A DNA stretch of 64,000 bases, from contig CAVTIV010000018.1 in NCBI GenBank assembly GCA_963734865.1, positions 148,900-212,899 of the forward strand. Reading direction: 5' to 3'. How positions within the stretch are numbered: position 1 is the first letter of the stretch; the number at the start of each line of letters is the position of its first letter. The DNA is from CBDCUW01 sp963734865 (GTDB lineage: Bacteria; Planctomycetota; Planctomycetia; Pirellulales; Pirellulaceae). A model generated the notes under the pieces. That model worked only from the letters and a program-made list of their open reading frames with translations, had not been told where the DNA came from and searched no databases. The position numbers and the translations under genes are program-made. Of this stretch, positions 18,111 through 27,724 are shown one piece after another.

Positions 18111-19385
18111 TCAATCGTGTCGCAACGCTTGAACCGGATTCATGGCGGCGGCACGTCGGGCGGGATAGATACCGAAGATCAGACCCACTGCAACGGAAAT
18201 GCCAAAGGCAAGCAGCGGCGACCAAGGCTGGACTAACGTCGCCACTCCGACAAGACTACTGGCGAGATGAGCACCGACTAGGCCTAGACCAATGCCCAGC
18301 AGGCCACCGCTACACGAAAGCACGGTGGTTTCCACCAAAAACTGCGAAACGATGTCGCGACGTTTCGCGCCGAATGCGCGACGAATACCAATCTCCCGCG
18401 TGCGTTCGGTCACGGTCGCCAACATGATGTTCATGATACCGATCCCGCCGACTAGTAGCGAGATTGAGGCGATCGCTGTCAGAACCCATGTAAAAACCTG
18501 TTGCGTCCGCTCGGCTTTTTCGAGCAAGTCTAATGGTACGGTCATCATTGTCTCGCTCTGCTTGCCGGCAGCTTTCAGTAAAGATTCGATGATAACGGCG
18601 CTCGGCTTTACAAGCTCCTCATCAGCCAACGACAATGTCAGTTGTGATACTTCCACTTTCTCGGGAGGCTGGGAACTGGCCCGATCAAACACGACATTTT
18701 CGCCGAACCGACGGAGGTCGGTAGGAAACGGAATATAGATGTCTCGGCCCAGATCCTCCGCGGGCGCATTCTGACCGGGTCCTTGGGATGAGGCACTCGG
18801 TGCGACAACACCGATAACTTCAAAGTACTGATCCTCCCCAATGCGAATCGATTGCCCGAGTGGGTTGCCAAGCGGTACCAGCAATCGTGCGGCGCTCGCT
18901 CCGAGCACAACGGTGGACATACTTCGTTCGCAATCGAGATGACTGATGAATCGTCCCTTGACCATTCGCAAGTTGTGCAGGTCCTGATATGCGGCGGTAA
19001 CGCCAACGACGCGTCCCGGTAGATGCCGGTCTTCGCACCAGACATCACTGCGGCGCTCTCGAATTGGAGCGATCCCGGCCAAATCCGGGAACGTGGATCG
19101 CAACCGGTCGATATCCGACAAACTGAGTCCATACCGAATTGCGCCTAGCGTCTGTGAGTTCGCATCCGATGCGGGTTTCACACTTTGGATGATGATATTC
19201 GTCGCCCCCAATTGTTGAATTGCACGCAATGCCTCTGCGCGTGCTCCTTCGCCAATGGCCAGCATGATGATCACGGATCCGACACCAAAGACCACGCCGA
19301 GCACGGTCAATGTTGATCGCAGTTTATGTAGCCTCAGGCTCTGGATGCCGAGGTGAAGCGGATGCAGTAAAACGCGGTGTAACAT
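18111..19385 (-). CDS. MacB/FtsX-type ABC transporter permease
   Basis: The 424-residue permease has one N-terminal membrane segment (about residues 25-45, VLGVVFGVGSVIIMLAIGEG), a large periplasmic MacB_PCD domain, and three C-terminal segments of the FtsX fold between about residues 305 and 415. The conserved coupling region ATVTERTREIGIRRAFGAKR is present, followed by the terminal PARRAAAMNPVQALRHD. Such permeases work with an ABC ATPase in mechanotransmission-type efflux of peptides, lipids or macrolides. No ATPase is fused to it or encoded beside it here. It lies 20 bp downstream of the HlyD-type gene, in one operon with it and the TolC-like gene. Confidence 0.88.
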   Translation of the reverse strand: MLHRVLLHPLHLGIQSLRLHKLRSTLTVLGVVFGVGSVIIMLAIGEGARAEALRAIQQLGATNIIIQSVKPASDANSQTLGAIRYGLSLSDIDRLRSTFPDLAGIAPIRERRSDVWCEDRHLPGRVVGVTAAYQDLHNLRMVKGRFISHLDCERSMSTVVLGASAARLLVPLGNPLGQSIRIGEDQYFEVIGVVAPSASSQGPGQNAPAEDLGRDIYIPFPTDLRRFGENVVFDRASSQPPEKVEVSQLTLSLADEELVKPSAVIIESLLKAAGKQSETMMTVPLDLLEKAERTQQVFTWVLTAIASISLLVGGIGIMNIMLATVTERTREIGIRRAFGAKRRDIVSQFLVETTVLSCSGGLLGIGLGLVGAHLASSLVGVATLVQPWSPLLAFGISVAVGLIFGIYPARRAAAMNPVQALRHD

Positions 19386-19405
19386 AAAAGACGACCTTCG
19401 CTCAG

Positions 19406-20995
19406 CTAGATTTCGTCCCGTTCCGCTGCCGCATTTTCGGCCATCGATTCGATCCGTTGCTGTGAATCGAGGGCGACGTGATCTCCCTCGGATAGTCCCT
19501 CCGTAACGACGACATAGTCTGATGTGTTCGCTCCGATCGAAACGGGCGACAGTTTGACATCCGTATCGCGGACGACGAAACAGTGGTATTGGCCGCCTTT
19601 TTCCGCAACGGCGGCGATGGGCACCAGCAATCCGTCCTGGATCGTGTCAGCGAAGATACGGACTTCGGCGGTCATGCCGGACCGTAAGTTGCCACCAAAC
19701 GATTCGTCGATCGAAACCACGGTGGCATATTCCTTGACTCCACCGGACAGCCAATGACGCGTGCTGTCGTAATAGGAAGCCACCTCTTGGACAGTCCCAT
19801 GCAAGATCAGATTCGGAAACGCGTCCACGCGAATCTCCGCCTTCGTGCCGGCTTGCACTTTCTTGATTTGCGCCTCGTGGACGTATGCATCCACCTTCAT
19901 CTGACTCGAATTGGGAATGCTGAATAGCTTCTGCTTGAAGTGGACACTTCCTCCCGCCTCGATCTGCTTGTTCTTTTCCTTGGCGTAGACCAGGACGCCG
20001 TCGGTGGGAGAATGGATTTCGCACAAGTCCAGTTGCTGTTCGATGCGGGTCAGTTGCTGCCGTTCCAAATCGGCCGTCGCTCGAGCGACCTCCAGATCGG
20101 TTTCGGCCTTGACGACAGCGGCAGCGGCGCTGCTCTGGGCACGTTGCTGCTCTCGCCCCGCCTCCAGAGCCTTGGCTTGAAGTTCGACGAGTTGACGTTT
20201 GCGGGTGTAATTGTCCAGCACCCGCAGTCGTTCCTCGTCTCGGCTTAACGTGTATTCCGCCCGCTTGACGGCTTGCTCCTTGGATCGCAGTTGCTCCGGC
20301 GTGCGAAACCCCTTTTTGACCAAGTCTTGGTAATGCGACAGTTCATCTTGTGCGTCCTGCAGATCAGCACGCGCCAGAGCGATCGAGCCTTGCAGGTCGT
20401 TCAGCTCGACAAGGTATTCCCCTTTCTCGTATTTTTCTTTGTCTAACTCGGCAAGTGTCAGGGTCAACTTAGCCTGGGCGATCAAGCTTTCAGCTAGATT
20501 TTTTTCGATCTTCAATTGCTCGGTAGCCGCTTTCGCCAAGGCTTCCGCCTGCGTCACCGTGATCTGCTTTTCTGCGAGGCGGTCGTTGATGGCTGAGGGG
20601 TCCAACCGCATGACCACCTGCCCTGTATCCACACGCGTCCCCTCGGGCAGCATTTCGATGATCTTGTGCTCCTGGCCTTCCAACTCACAGACAACCTGTA
20701 CGGCGTCGGCACTGGTCAACTCGCCTCCGGCCGAGATGATGATCGGCAGCGTTCCTCGCCGTACGGTGGCCGTCAGAGGCGGGGCGGTTGTCGAGGTCGC
20801 GGCAAACAGTCGCGTGATGTAGGTCCAAGGCCAGACGTAGTAAACGCCGGCGACGGCCGAGGCGAATACGCCGAGCAGAGTCAACCGACGTGCAAATCGG
20901 CCTAGGCCGGACGGCGTCCTAAAAGTCACCCGTTGTGAGGATCGATGGTCCTGAGGCGAGGATTTCGCGACTGGCGGATTCGTCAAAGTCGCCAT
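19406..20995 (-). CDS. HlyD/MacA-type periplasmic adaptor (membrane fusion protein)
   Basis: The 529-residue protein has an N-terminal membrane anchor (about residues 33-55, TLLGVFASAVAGVYYVWPW), a lipoyl-like half motif, and a long coiled-coil hairpin from about residue 145 to 315 rich in Glu, Gln and Leu. The second lipoyl and barrel half includes SPTDGVLVYAKEKN. The C-terminal region reads AAVAEKGGQYHCFVVRDTDV. Adaptors of this type bridge an inner-membrane permease and an outer-membrane TolC-like duct. Its start overlaps the end of the TolC-like gene by 77 bp, so a later start is possible. The coiled coil is long for MacA. Confidence 0.88.
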   Translation of the reverse strand: MATLTNPPVAKSSPQDHRSSQRVTFRTPSGLGRFARRLTLLGVFASAVAGVYYVWPWTYITRLFAATSTTAPPLTATVRRGTLPIIISAGGELTSADAVQVVCELEGQEHKIIEMLPEGTRVDTGQVVMRLDPSAINDRLAEKQITVTQAEALAKAATEQLKIEKNLAESLIAQAKLTLTLAELDKEKYEKGEYLVELNDLQGSIALARADLQDAQDELSHYQDLVKKGFRTPEQLRSKEQAVKRAEYTLSRDEERLRVLDNYTRKRQLVELQAKALEAGREQQRAQSSAAAAVVKAETDLEVARATADLERQQLTRIEQQLDLCEIHSPTDGVLVYAKEKNKQIEAGGSVHFKQKLFSIPNSSQMKVDAYVHEAQIKKVQAGTKAEIRVDAFPNLILHGTVQEVASYYDSTRHWLSGGVKEYATVVSIDESFGGNLRSGMTAEVRIFADTIQDGLLVPIAAVAEKGGQYHCFVVRDTDVKLSPVSIGANTSDYVVVTEGLSEGDHVALDSQQRIESMAENAAAERDEI

Positions 20996-23256
20996 CTTTA
21001 GGGAGTCCTCGTTCGTCCAACTGCAATGCTTCAGTATCCAACAACAATCTCAGGCGGTCGGTCTCGTACGACACCCATACCCGGATCAAACGATTTTTGG
21101 CTTCCAATAGCCGGTTCAACGCATCCAATGCATTGATGGTGGCAGTCGAGTCGCTGGTCTGCTTCGGAGCCAGCAGTTCGATGCGGGCCAATTCGACCTG
21201 ACGTGCCGCTACGATCAAGCTTTGCCGCGCGATCTCAAAGTTCAAGCGATCCGCGTCCAATTCTCGCACGTCGCGGCGGACCACTCGAATGATTTCGTCT
21301 CGGCGCCCGATAAAGCGGCGTCGTTCCCTCTGATAGTTTACCAACTGGGCCCGGTAGATGTTACGTTCTAGCTGGCGGTTTAAAGGCCCATCGAACCGAA
21401 TACCGGCTCGAAAACTGCTATCGTCCGATGAAAAACGGAGCGGGTTGCTCGAACCCGGTTCGGTGCCGACGACGGCTTCGGTTACCAGATCCAGATCCGC
21501 CTCGAGGGCATTGGCGCTCACGTGAGCCAGCCTCCACTGGTCGACCACCCTGGCCTGCTGATTCATCAGGTCAAGACGGTTATCAACCGCATAGCGAACG
21601 GGATTGTCCACGACGCGACCCGAGTCATCGATTTCGAGCAAATAAGCGCGGATTTGAGATTGGATGACAAACAGGTCACCGATGTAACTCGACTCCGAAC
21701 GTGCCAGACTTTGAATGGCTTGCCAAGCTTCTTCGCCATCAAGATTCGCGAGCTGCTGGACATCGGCGAGTCGCACGCCGAGGGCGACCAAATCATCGTC
21801 CAGATCGTCCAGCCGCGATTTGAGGGCCTCATTCGCATCTGACTCGCGTTGGTTCAATTCCTTCCCAGTATCTCGGCTTTCAGTCCATTGTCGCCATTCT
21901 CTGAGCACGACCAAGCGTTGCTCCACAGCCGCCGCATGCTGCTCTCGCAGTTGAGCAAAGCCTTGTTCCAATTCTGCACCGTCCGGTGGCTCGCTCATTT
22001 CGCGAAATTTGGCCAGTAACTTGTCGATCTGCTCTTGAAGTGACGTAATCTCGGTCGAGTTCAACTCAAACTGGTTCAACAGCGAGTCGTCGAGATTGGT
22101 TGTCAATTCGGGAGGCAGACCAAGTTGTAATTTATAGAGATCGAGTGCATTCTGGAGGTTATTCCGTGCGCAGGATCAGGTCGAGCTGACCAGATTGGTA
22201 GCTTTGAAAAACCTGGTCGACCTGGATCGGCGATACAATCCCGGCGCTGGCCAATGCTTCATGAGCACGCAGGTTCTGTTCCAAGCTACTCAGATTGGCC
22301 TCCAGGTTGCGAATGCCCTGCACCTGTGAGAGGAGCGACAAGTATCCGCCGTCTCCTACCACCAGGTCAACGTAGAATTGCTTTCGAAAACGGGCATAGT
22401 CTCGCGCCGCGTAGATGACATTTCGTTCGGCCTGAGTCAATGTCTCCAATTGCACATCACGAAATGCCCCACGCAGCAGCGGCTGCACCATATTGATGGT
22501 GACGGTGGAAAGGGTTGTTCCACTATTCTCTCCGGTGAATTGCCAAACGAACGTATTGGCAAAATCGACCAACAACTGCCCACCGGCAGGAAACTGTCGC
22601 GTGAAACCAAGCTCGCTGGATGTCGTCAGCAACGTCGAACCCGAGGGTTGCCCACTCAGTCGACTGCCAATGAAATCAAAAAAGGTGTTGTTACCGCCGA
22701 ACCACTGTAGGTCGTATTGAAACCGTTCGAGCGTCAGTGCGAGTGCGGTCAAATATAGATTCTCTCGTTCAAACTGGTACTCTCGGCTATTGCGAAGACT
22801 CAGTTCCACGGCACTCTGTGTCGTCAGCTTCAGTTCGTCGTTTTCATCGAGCTCCAAGTAAGCCTTCCAGCCGTCGTCTTCGATCTCGGTTGCCATCCCA
22901 TGTTCTTGCCAATGCTTCGATCCGGTTTGCCGCCCCGGGTGAATCATCTCTTGATGCGCCGCCGGATCATCTGGCGGCAGCGGTCCGCACTCGGGATCGA
23001 ACGGATCGTGATTCCGCGAGTCCGGCGGCGGCGTGATTGAAATGGGGGGTGTCCACCAGAGTGGATCGTTGGTCTTCTCTCTCAACAGAGAATAGGTTTC
23101 ATGGTCCGCTTGCGCTCGATATTCCCGTTTGGTCATGCAACCTGCAAATAGGCTTGTTAGCAGTGTAGCCAGAGCCAGCGTTAGCACGCGGCCAACTCGC
23201 ATCGATTCGCTCGGCGGTGAAGATCGAAGTCGCACGGGACTTCTGTAATTGGCCAT
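20919..23256 (-). CDS. TolC-family outer membrane factor lipoprotein, frameshifted
   Basis: The first frame (23256 to about 22163) has a lipoprotein signal ending LFAGC. Helical TolC repeats follow, including NMVQPLLRGAFRDV and NVIYAARDYARFRKQFYVDLV. One extra base near 22163 makes a stop. The next frame continues at NNLQNALDLYKLQLGLPPEL, exactly where the first TolC repeat should go on, and runs to 20919 with a second helical repeat pair. Corrected length is about 778 residues, long for TolC because of an insertion rich in Gln and Glu between the repeats. It is the first gene of the export operon with the adaptor and permease. Confidence 0.8.
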
Positions 23257-23835
23257 TCTTCGTCCGAGTCACGCCTGAGAGTCGCGGTGCGCAACGCCGG
23301 GGTGACGAGAATGGCGAGCCAACCGCGTTTCGAGGCCCGATGTCAGTGACGACTCCATTGATAGCATTCTCGTCAGGCTAGCGCAATTTGTCGGCCTCAC
23401 GACCGGGGGGCCAACGATCAATACTATGAAGATGAACGACCCAATCGCAATGCGAATATTCAGCAACTTTTCGCCGTTCACCTGACCCATCGAAGGGGCA
23501 GGGACGAGTCGGCTTTGCTCGCACCCAACGATGAGCACTCGCCAAACTCAAACTACCGAACGCGAATGATTGGCAATTCGTCTCGATTGCCGAACAAGCT
23601 TCGTCCGAAACGGGTTGGCCTGCTCTCAAAAGCAAGATCGTAGCGGATCGTGAAAAGCCGTCGGTAACGGATTTCCTTTCCTGGGAAGACGTCATCGTTG
23701 CTTGTAGGACTACCGCGGACCTGGTTAGCTATCATTAACTTCGCCATACTGTTTCGAAGCCCTGCGGGCGGCGTCACCACGGTCGCTGAGCTGGTGGAAG
23801 CCTGGAACGAATTTCCTGCAAACAACGACGGGTCG
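23257..23835. other. intergenic, no gene recognised
   Basis: This stretch lies between the divergent TolC-like gene and the sulfotransferase remnant. Short open frames on both strands have no recognisable features. It should contain the promoter of the export operon, but I cannot point to specific boxes. Confidence 0.4.
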
Positions 23836-24280
23836 ATGGATGATCGCTGTGTGGCGCCGGGACCGGGCAAGAACAACTCAAGAGCGATGGTGGTCAATGG
23901 GCTCTCGCTGGGTGGCACCAACATCCTCTGGAATATTCTCCAATCTCATCCGCAAGTCTGCTCGCCAATCTACGAAACGGGCAAATTGATTTTCGATCAT
24001 ATTCGGCCCTTTACGTCTGTTAGCCCCAGTAGGGCCAAGCGTGTGGCTGCATGGCCGATCGTGTCTCGTTTGGGGCGAAGTTAGTTACGCATCTCTGTTG
24101 CGGAAGATGCTGGCCCTAAAGGGAGGTCGGCCAATCGTCATCCGATTCGAAGAAATGATCGAGAATCCCTTTGGGACTGCCCGTCGACTGTTTAGAGATC
24201 TGGGTCTTGAACCAACCGAATTGCCAAAGCTGAGGCTGAAATCGAAGGTCTCATGGAAGAGTTGGGCTATCTTTCGGTGA
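23836..24280 (+). pseudogene. sulfotransferase remnant with internal deletion
   Basis: The first part (23836 to about 24030) reads as the N-terminus of a P-loop sulfotransferase: VVNGLSLGGTNILWNILQSH, then SPIYETGKLIFD. The frame then changes. The part after about 24075 reads as the C-terminal region of the same family (PIVIRFEEMIENPFGTARRL, then FRDLGLEP). The catalytic middle of roughly 120 residues is missing and the two pieces are in different frames. Its 3' end runs into the convergent acyltransferase gene at 24251. Unlike the single-base breaks elsewhere, this is real decay. It is probably a former member of the adjacent sulfated-glycan locus. Confidence 0.75.
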
Positions 24281-25285
24281 CTTCCTCGGTTGCGAGGTAG
24301 AAGGGTAGAGCCCCCAGGTTTGGACCTGAACGACGTCCGTCGCGTAGCGAAACTTATAGGCTTCATCACCCAGGCCAAAATCGAAAGTGTGAGCACCTTC
24401 ATCAATGGCCTCCAGAAGCACGTGCCTGAGCAGCACCGTGCCCGGCGAATACGCGGCAACCTCAGGGGAAAATGTTGTTCGCCCGTACTTGTAATGTCCT
24501 TGGTAACAACTTCCCCTGTGAAATGCGATCGGTTGGCCCTTCCAATCGAGACGTGAAAAGCGAAGCCAACCGGCATCGCCAATCTCTTTCGTCCGTTCAC
24601 GGAATGATTCACGTTGATGGGAGTCGCAAAACTTGCTTGGAGTGACGGTATCGGCCCAGCGTTCGATGTGCTGTTCAAAGAATACATCCAGTTGTGGCAA
24701 CACGTCGTGGGCATCGCGAAAATGGTGAACAGCAAACGTGCCCTCGCGTCGGAGTTGGTTTTCGCGTCGGATCATCGTTTTCTTGCGTGTGCAGGCGAGA
24801 GCGAAGTCTCGGTTGTGTTGAAGATCAATGATGGGCGACGGAAGTTCGTCCTCCACAAAGCATTGCCAGCCGAGCCTGCTCGCGGATTCATGAAGAAATC
24901 GCCCGGTTCGCGACCTGTCCGGTATGAAATGAAACCGAAGTCCCGCGAACTCGTCGACGTTGTCGGCGACGGCCAGGATGATTGCGTCCAATAAATCCGG
25001 ATCGGTGACGTCGCCAACCAAGTCGAGCGCACTTCCGGGGCATAGGTTCATGGCCATTCCGGAAGCGACAAACAGTGGAGCGATCGCCTTTGTCTCTCGG
25101 TCGCGTGAGGCCACCACCAGCATGAGCTTGCCCAACCGTTGATTCTGCTGCCACCAACGCCGTTGGGACTGCCACGTCAGAATGCCCGCTCTGGTATCGC
25201 TCCGATCGATTAATCTGGCCCACAGCTCCGGTCTTACGGCAGTGTCGTCAAAACTGTTAATTGTCTGTATGGAAATGGCATTCAT
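24251..25285 (-). CDS. CelD/BcsL-type GNAT acyltransferase
   Basis: The 344-residue protein resembles the GNAT-fold CelD (BioF2-like) acyltransferases found in polysaccharide and cellulose loci. The typical central block is KKTMIRRENQLRREGTFAVH. The C-terminal acetyl-CoA fold reads GQPIAFHRGSCYQGHYKYGR, then SPGTVLLRHVLLEAI and FDFGLGDEAYKFRYA. It is the last gene of the polysaccharide operon, 131 bp after the first hexapeptide acyltransferase gene. It probably acylates a sugar. The donor and acceptor are not readable. Confidence 0.75.
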   Translation of the reverse strand: MNAISIQTINSFDDTAVRPELWARLIDRSDTRAGILTWQSQRRWWQQNQRLGKLMLVVASRDRETKAIAPLFVASGMAMNLCPGSALDLVGDVTDPDLLDAIILAVADNVDEFAGLRFHFIPDRSRTGRFLHESASRLGWQCFVEDELPSPIIDLQHNRDFALACTRKKTMIRRENQLRREGTFAVHHFRDAHDVLPQLDVFFEQHIERWADTVTPSKFCDSHQRESFRERTKEIGDAGWLRFSRLDWKGQPIAFHRGSCYQGHYKYGRTTFSPEVAAYSPGTVLLRHVLLEAIDEGAHTFDFGLGDEAYKFRYATDVVQVQTWGLYPSTSQPRKSPKDSPTLP

Positions 25286-25416
25286 TGGGGATACGAGCTG
25301 GACAGCGGCAGGTTATTGCGAATTGCCGGTTTTGATTTAGCCCGAAGCGTGAGTTTTGATTGAACGGAACAACCTACGTATGCGCAACTTCAAAAGGAAG
25401 ATCAGCCATCCAAAAC

Positions 25417-25983
25417 TCAGCGGCATCGACGAACTTTGCCGACGATCCTCGCCGGGTTTCCGGCGGCGATACAAAAAGGCGGAACTTCAAAATCAATGAC
25501 CGCGCCGGCTCCGACAATCGAACCCTCCCCGATTCTGGTTCCGCCCAGGAGGATCGCTCGAGACGCGATCCAGGCGTTTTCGCCAATCAAGATGCCCTCT
25601 TGGTTCGCCTTGCCCGAATCGACCGAATTCGCTCCCCACCGAGAGTGAGGATCGCTTTCCCAATCGGGTACCGCGACTGCCTGGTCGGCGATCACGACTT
25701 CATGTGCGATGAACACAAAGTCCTGAATCACAACTCGCGTATTGGTGCAGATGATCGCGCCAACGATGGTGCAAAAGTTGCCGATTTCGACTGTGCCATT
25801 CACTGCCACATCGAAGAACGTGCCGTTGTAAAGCCCAGTATCGTTCCCCACGAAGAGTCCCCGTACTTGGCGGCTCCGGAAATGGCGAAACGCATAGGAC
25901 GAATAGAGCCAAGTTCGCTGACCAAGGTGCACATTGTCAGGCAGTGGCTCGCGGTACCAATCATGTTCGAGATGCCGGTTCAT
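25417..25983 (-). CDS. left-handed beta-helix acyltransferase
   Basis: This is a 188-residue hexapeptide-repeat protein of the WcaF/galactoside-acetyltransferase type. Rungs are readable throughout, including VEIGNFCTIVGAIIC, ILIGENAWIASRAILLGG and RIGEGSIVGAGAVI. It ends with the loop FCIAAGNPARIVGKV that closes these enzymes. They O-acetylate or otherwise acylate sugars using acyl-CoA. The start overlaps the stop of the next acyltransferase by 4 bp (25980-25983), so the two are translationally coupled and may modify the same glycan. Confidence 0.88.
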   Translation of the reverse strand: MNRHLEHDWYREPLPDNVHLGQRTWLYSSYAFRHFRSRQVRGLFVGNDTGLYNGTFFDVAVNGTVEIGNFCTIVGAIICTNTRVVIQDFVFIAHEVVIADQAVAVPDWESDPHSRWGANSVDSGKANQEGILIGENAWIASRAILLGGTRIGEGSIVGAGAVIDFEVPPFCIAAGNPARIVGKVRRCR

Positions 25984-26564
25984 TCAGCGTCCTCAACGAC
26001 CGGTCGCGCCGGATTACCGAAGACCTCGGCGCCAGCTGGAACATCGGAGGTTACCACGGCTCCGGCCCCGACGTGCGCACCCGGGCCAATGTGAACACCC
26101 TTGAGAATGATCGCCCCGATTCCGATCCAGACGTCGTCTTCAATGATGACCGGCTTCGACGTCAGCGGTGGGCGTTGAGTACGATCGCCAAAAGGGGCAT
26201 TGGCAATCGCGTCTTGTCTGCGTTGCTCGGGGTCAGTGGGATGAAAATCCGAGTCGGCGATCGTGACGTTGTACGAGATGACGACACGTTGTCCGATCGT
26301 AATCCGCTCGGCACACATAAAGACGGGGCCCACCAGCATCGAATCATCGCCGACTTCGAGATAGCCGGATGGTTCCACGTTGAAGGTCGCCCACGTGTAA
26401 ACTTTCACTCGATCGCCGATCACCAATCCCGGCTGCAATTCGCTGCGAAAGGCGCCGAAGCTGTGCTTGCGTTCGAACCAGCAGTCGCGACCAACCGAGA
26501 CGTTCTCGGGGAGACAATGGTAGTCCCAGGAACCCTCAATTTCAGCGTGCTCGTCGTTGGTCAT
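25980..26564 (-). CDS. left-handed beta-helix acyltransferase (second)
   Basis: The 194-residue hexapeptide-repeat acyltransferase includes VGDDSMLVGPVFMC, the catalytic-loop region SYNVTIADSDFHP with a histidine, and DDVWIGIGAIILKGVHIGPG. The closing loop is AGAEVFGNPARPV. The N-terminal WDYHCLPENVSVGRDCWFE is shared in pattern with its neighbour at 25417, suggesting duplication. Both ends overlap neighbouring genes by 4 bp, marking its place inside the operon. Confidence 0.88.
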   Translation of the reverse strand: MTNDEHAEIEGSWDYHCLPENVSVGRDCWFERKHSFGAFRSELQPGLVIGDRVKVYTWATFNVEPSGYLEVGDDSMLVGPVFMCAERITIGQRVVISYNVTIADSDFHPTDPEQRRQDAIANAPFGDRTQRPPLTSKPVIIEDDVWIGIGAIILKGVHIGPGAHVGAGAVVTSDVPAGAEVFGNPARPVVEDAE

Positions 26565-27724
26565 TTCAGGCCGATCTTTTCAAGCATGTCATGGAGCACC
26601 ACGGAAGAGTCAAAATATTGGCGGGCCGTTTCCACCGCTCCGCGGCTGTGTCGCTGGTAATCTGACTCGACGGCACGGACTGCATCAATCGCTTCATCCA
26701 GATTATTAAATCCGAACAAGCCGTTGCCGGTCTGAATCCGTTCCGAAAACCCTGTGTCCTGGACGACGCATGGACGACCGGCCGCCAAATAACAGACGCT
26801 ACGGCAGCTGAACCAGCCAGAGCGTGTTGCAGCGTACAGATTCTTGGCAACACTGAGCTCGCCACGTGATTGCTGGATGTAATCGCGGTATTCGTCCAGA
26901 GTCCTGGAAACCGAGTGGGAATCGACCACCTTCCAGTGCAACTCGCGCCAACGGTCGACCGGTGCCCCACTTCCACCTACGGCGAGTTCAAACCGCGAGT
27001 TGTTGAGATGCCGCGGGAGTTGCTCCACTTTTGGGAATTCCATTTCCTTGGTGCCGTACAGCCGGCCGTGGTACTCGACAGGCTTACGGAAATTGTTCCA
27101 GGTCATCACAGTGGTCCAGTCTTCACCTTGTCCGGCTGATTGCCAGTAATCCATGACCACAAGTGGACGCGTCGTATGCCACTCGATACCCAACTCTGGT
27201 AAGACGCAGTCCGACGAGCCAATTCGTTCCGCGTACGTGAAGAAATGGTCATGGGATCGGTACCCATGAGTCCCCTGCCAACCCGGGTTCGCATCCCATT
27301 TTGGAAAGTTGACAAAATGGTTCCAGCCGGGATCGGAGTCAATCAATACCTTGCATGGGCATCGCATGTACTCGTCCCGCAAAAGTGTGCCGCCCGAAAC
27401 ATTCAGGAATAGATCTGCCTCCGCAACCAGTTGGCGAAATTTTTCCGGGTGAAGGCCGGCAGTTGATCCGTCCATCGCGCGTAAATGCCACCGCTCGCCG
27501 AGTGTCGGACTGAGCTGAGACAATGACTCCTGCAGAAACTTGGCCGCGAAGGAGAAGTCGGCTCCATATTCTCCTTTTCTCGGATCGTAAGTGTCGCAGC
27601 CCGTGTCCTCCAGGTAGTACACATCCCAACCGATCTTCTCGAATGCAGTTGCGTATTGTGCATAATCCCAGGCGACGCCTCCGACCGGATAGGTGGCTAT
27701 CATGCCTGTTACGATCACCCGCAT
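26561..27724 (-). CDS. glycosyltransferase, CgeB-like
   Basis: The 387-residue protein has a GT-B fold outline. The N-terminal Rossmann start is MRVIVTGMIATYPVGGV. The middle part reads LFLNVSGGTLL and KVLIDSDPGWNHF. The C-terminal part, SVCYLAAGRPCVVQDTGFSE, matches the nucleotide-sugar end of CgeB-type and GT4-like enzymes, where an invariant Gly-Pro/Arg-Pro segment follows the donor-site helix. The substrate is unknown. It overlaps its neighbours by 4 bp at the 3' side (26561-26564) and at least one base at the 5' side (27724). Confidence 0.7.
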   Translation of the reverse strand: MRVIVTGMIATYPVGGVAWDYAQYATAFEKIGWDVYYLEDTGCDTYDPRKGEYGADFSFAAKFLQESLSQLSPTLGERWHLRAMDGSTAGLHPEKFRQLVAEADLFLNVSGGTLLRDEYMRCPCKVLIDSDPGWNHFVNFPKWDANPGWQGTHGYRSHDHFFTYAERIGSSDCVLPELGIEWHTTRPLVVMDYWQSAGQGEDWTTVMTWNNFRKPVEYHGRLYGTKEMEFPKVEQLPRHLNNSRFELAVGGSGAPVDRWRELHWKVVDSHSVSRTLDEYRDYIQQSRGELSVAKNLYAATRSGWFSCRSVCYLAAGRPCVVQDTGFSERIQTGNGLFGFNNLDEAIDAVRAVESDYQRHSRGAVETARQYFDSSVVLHDMLEKIGLK

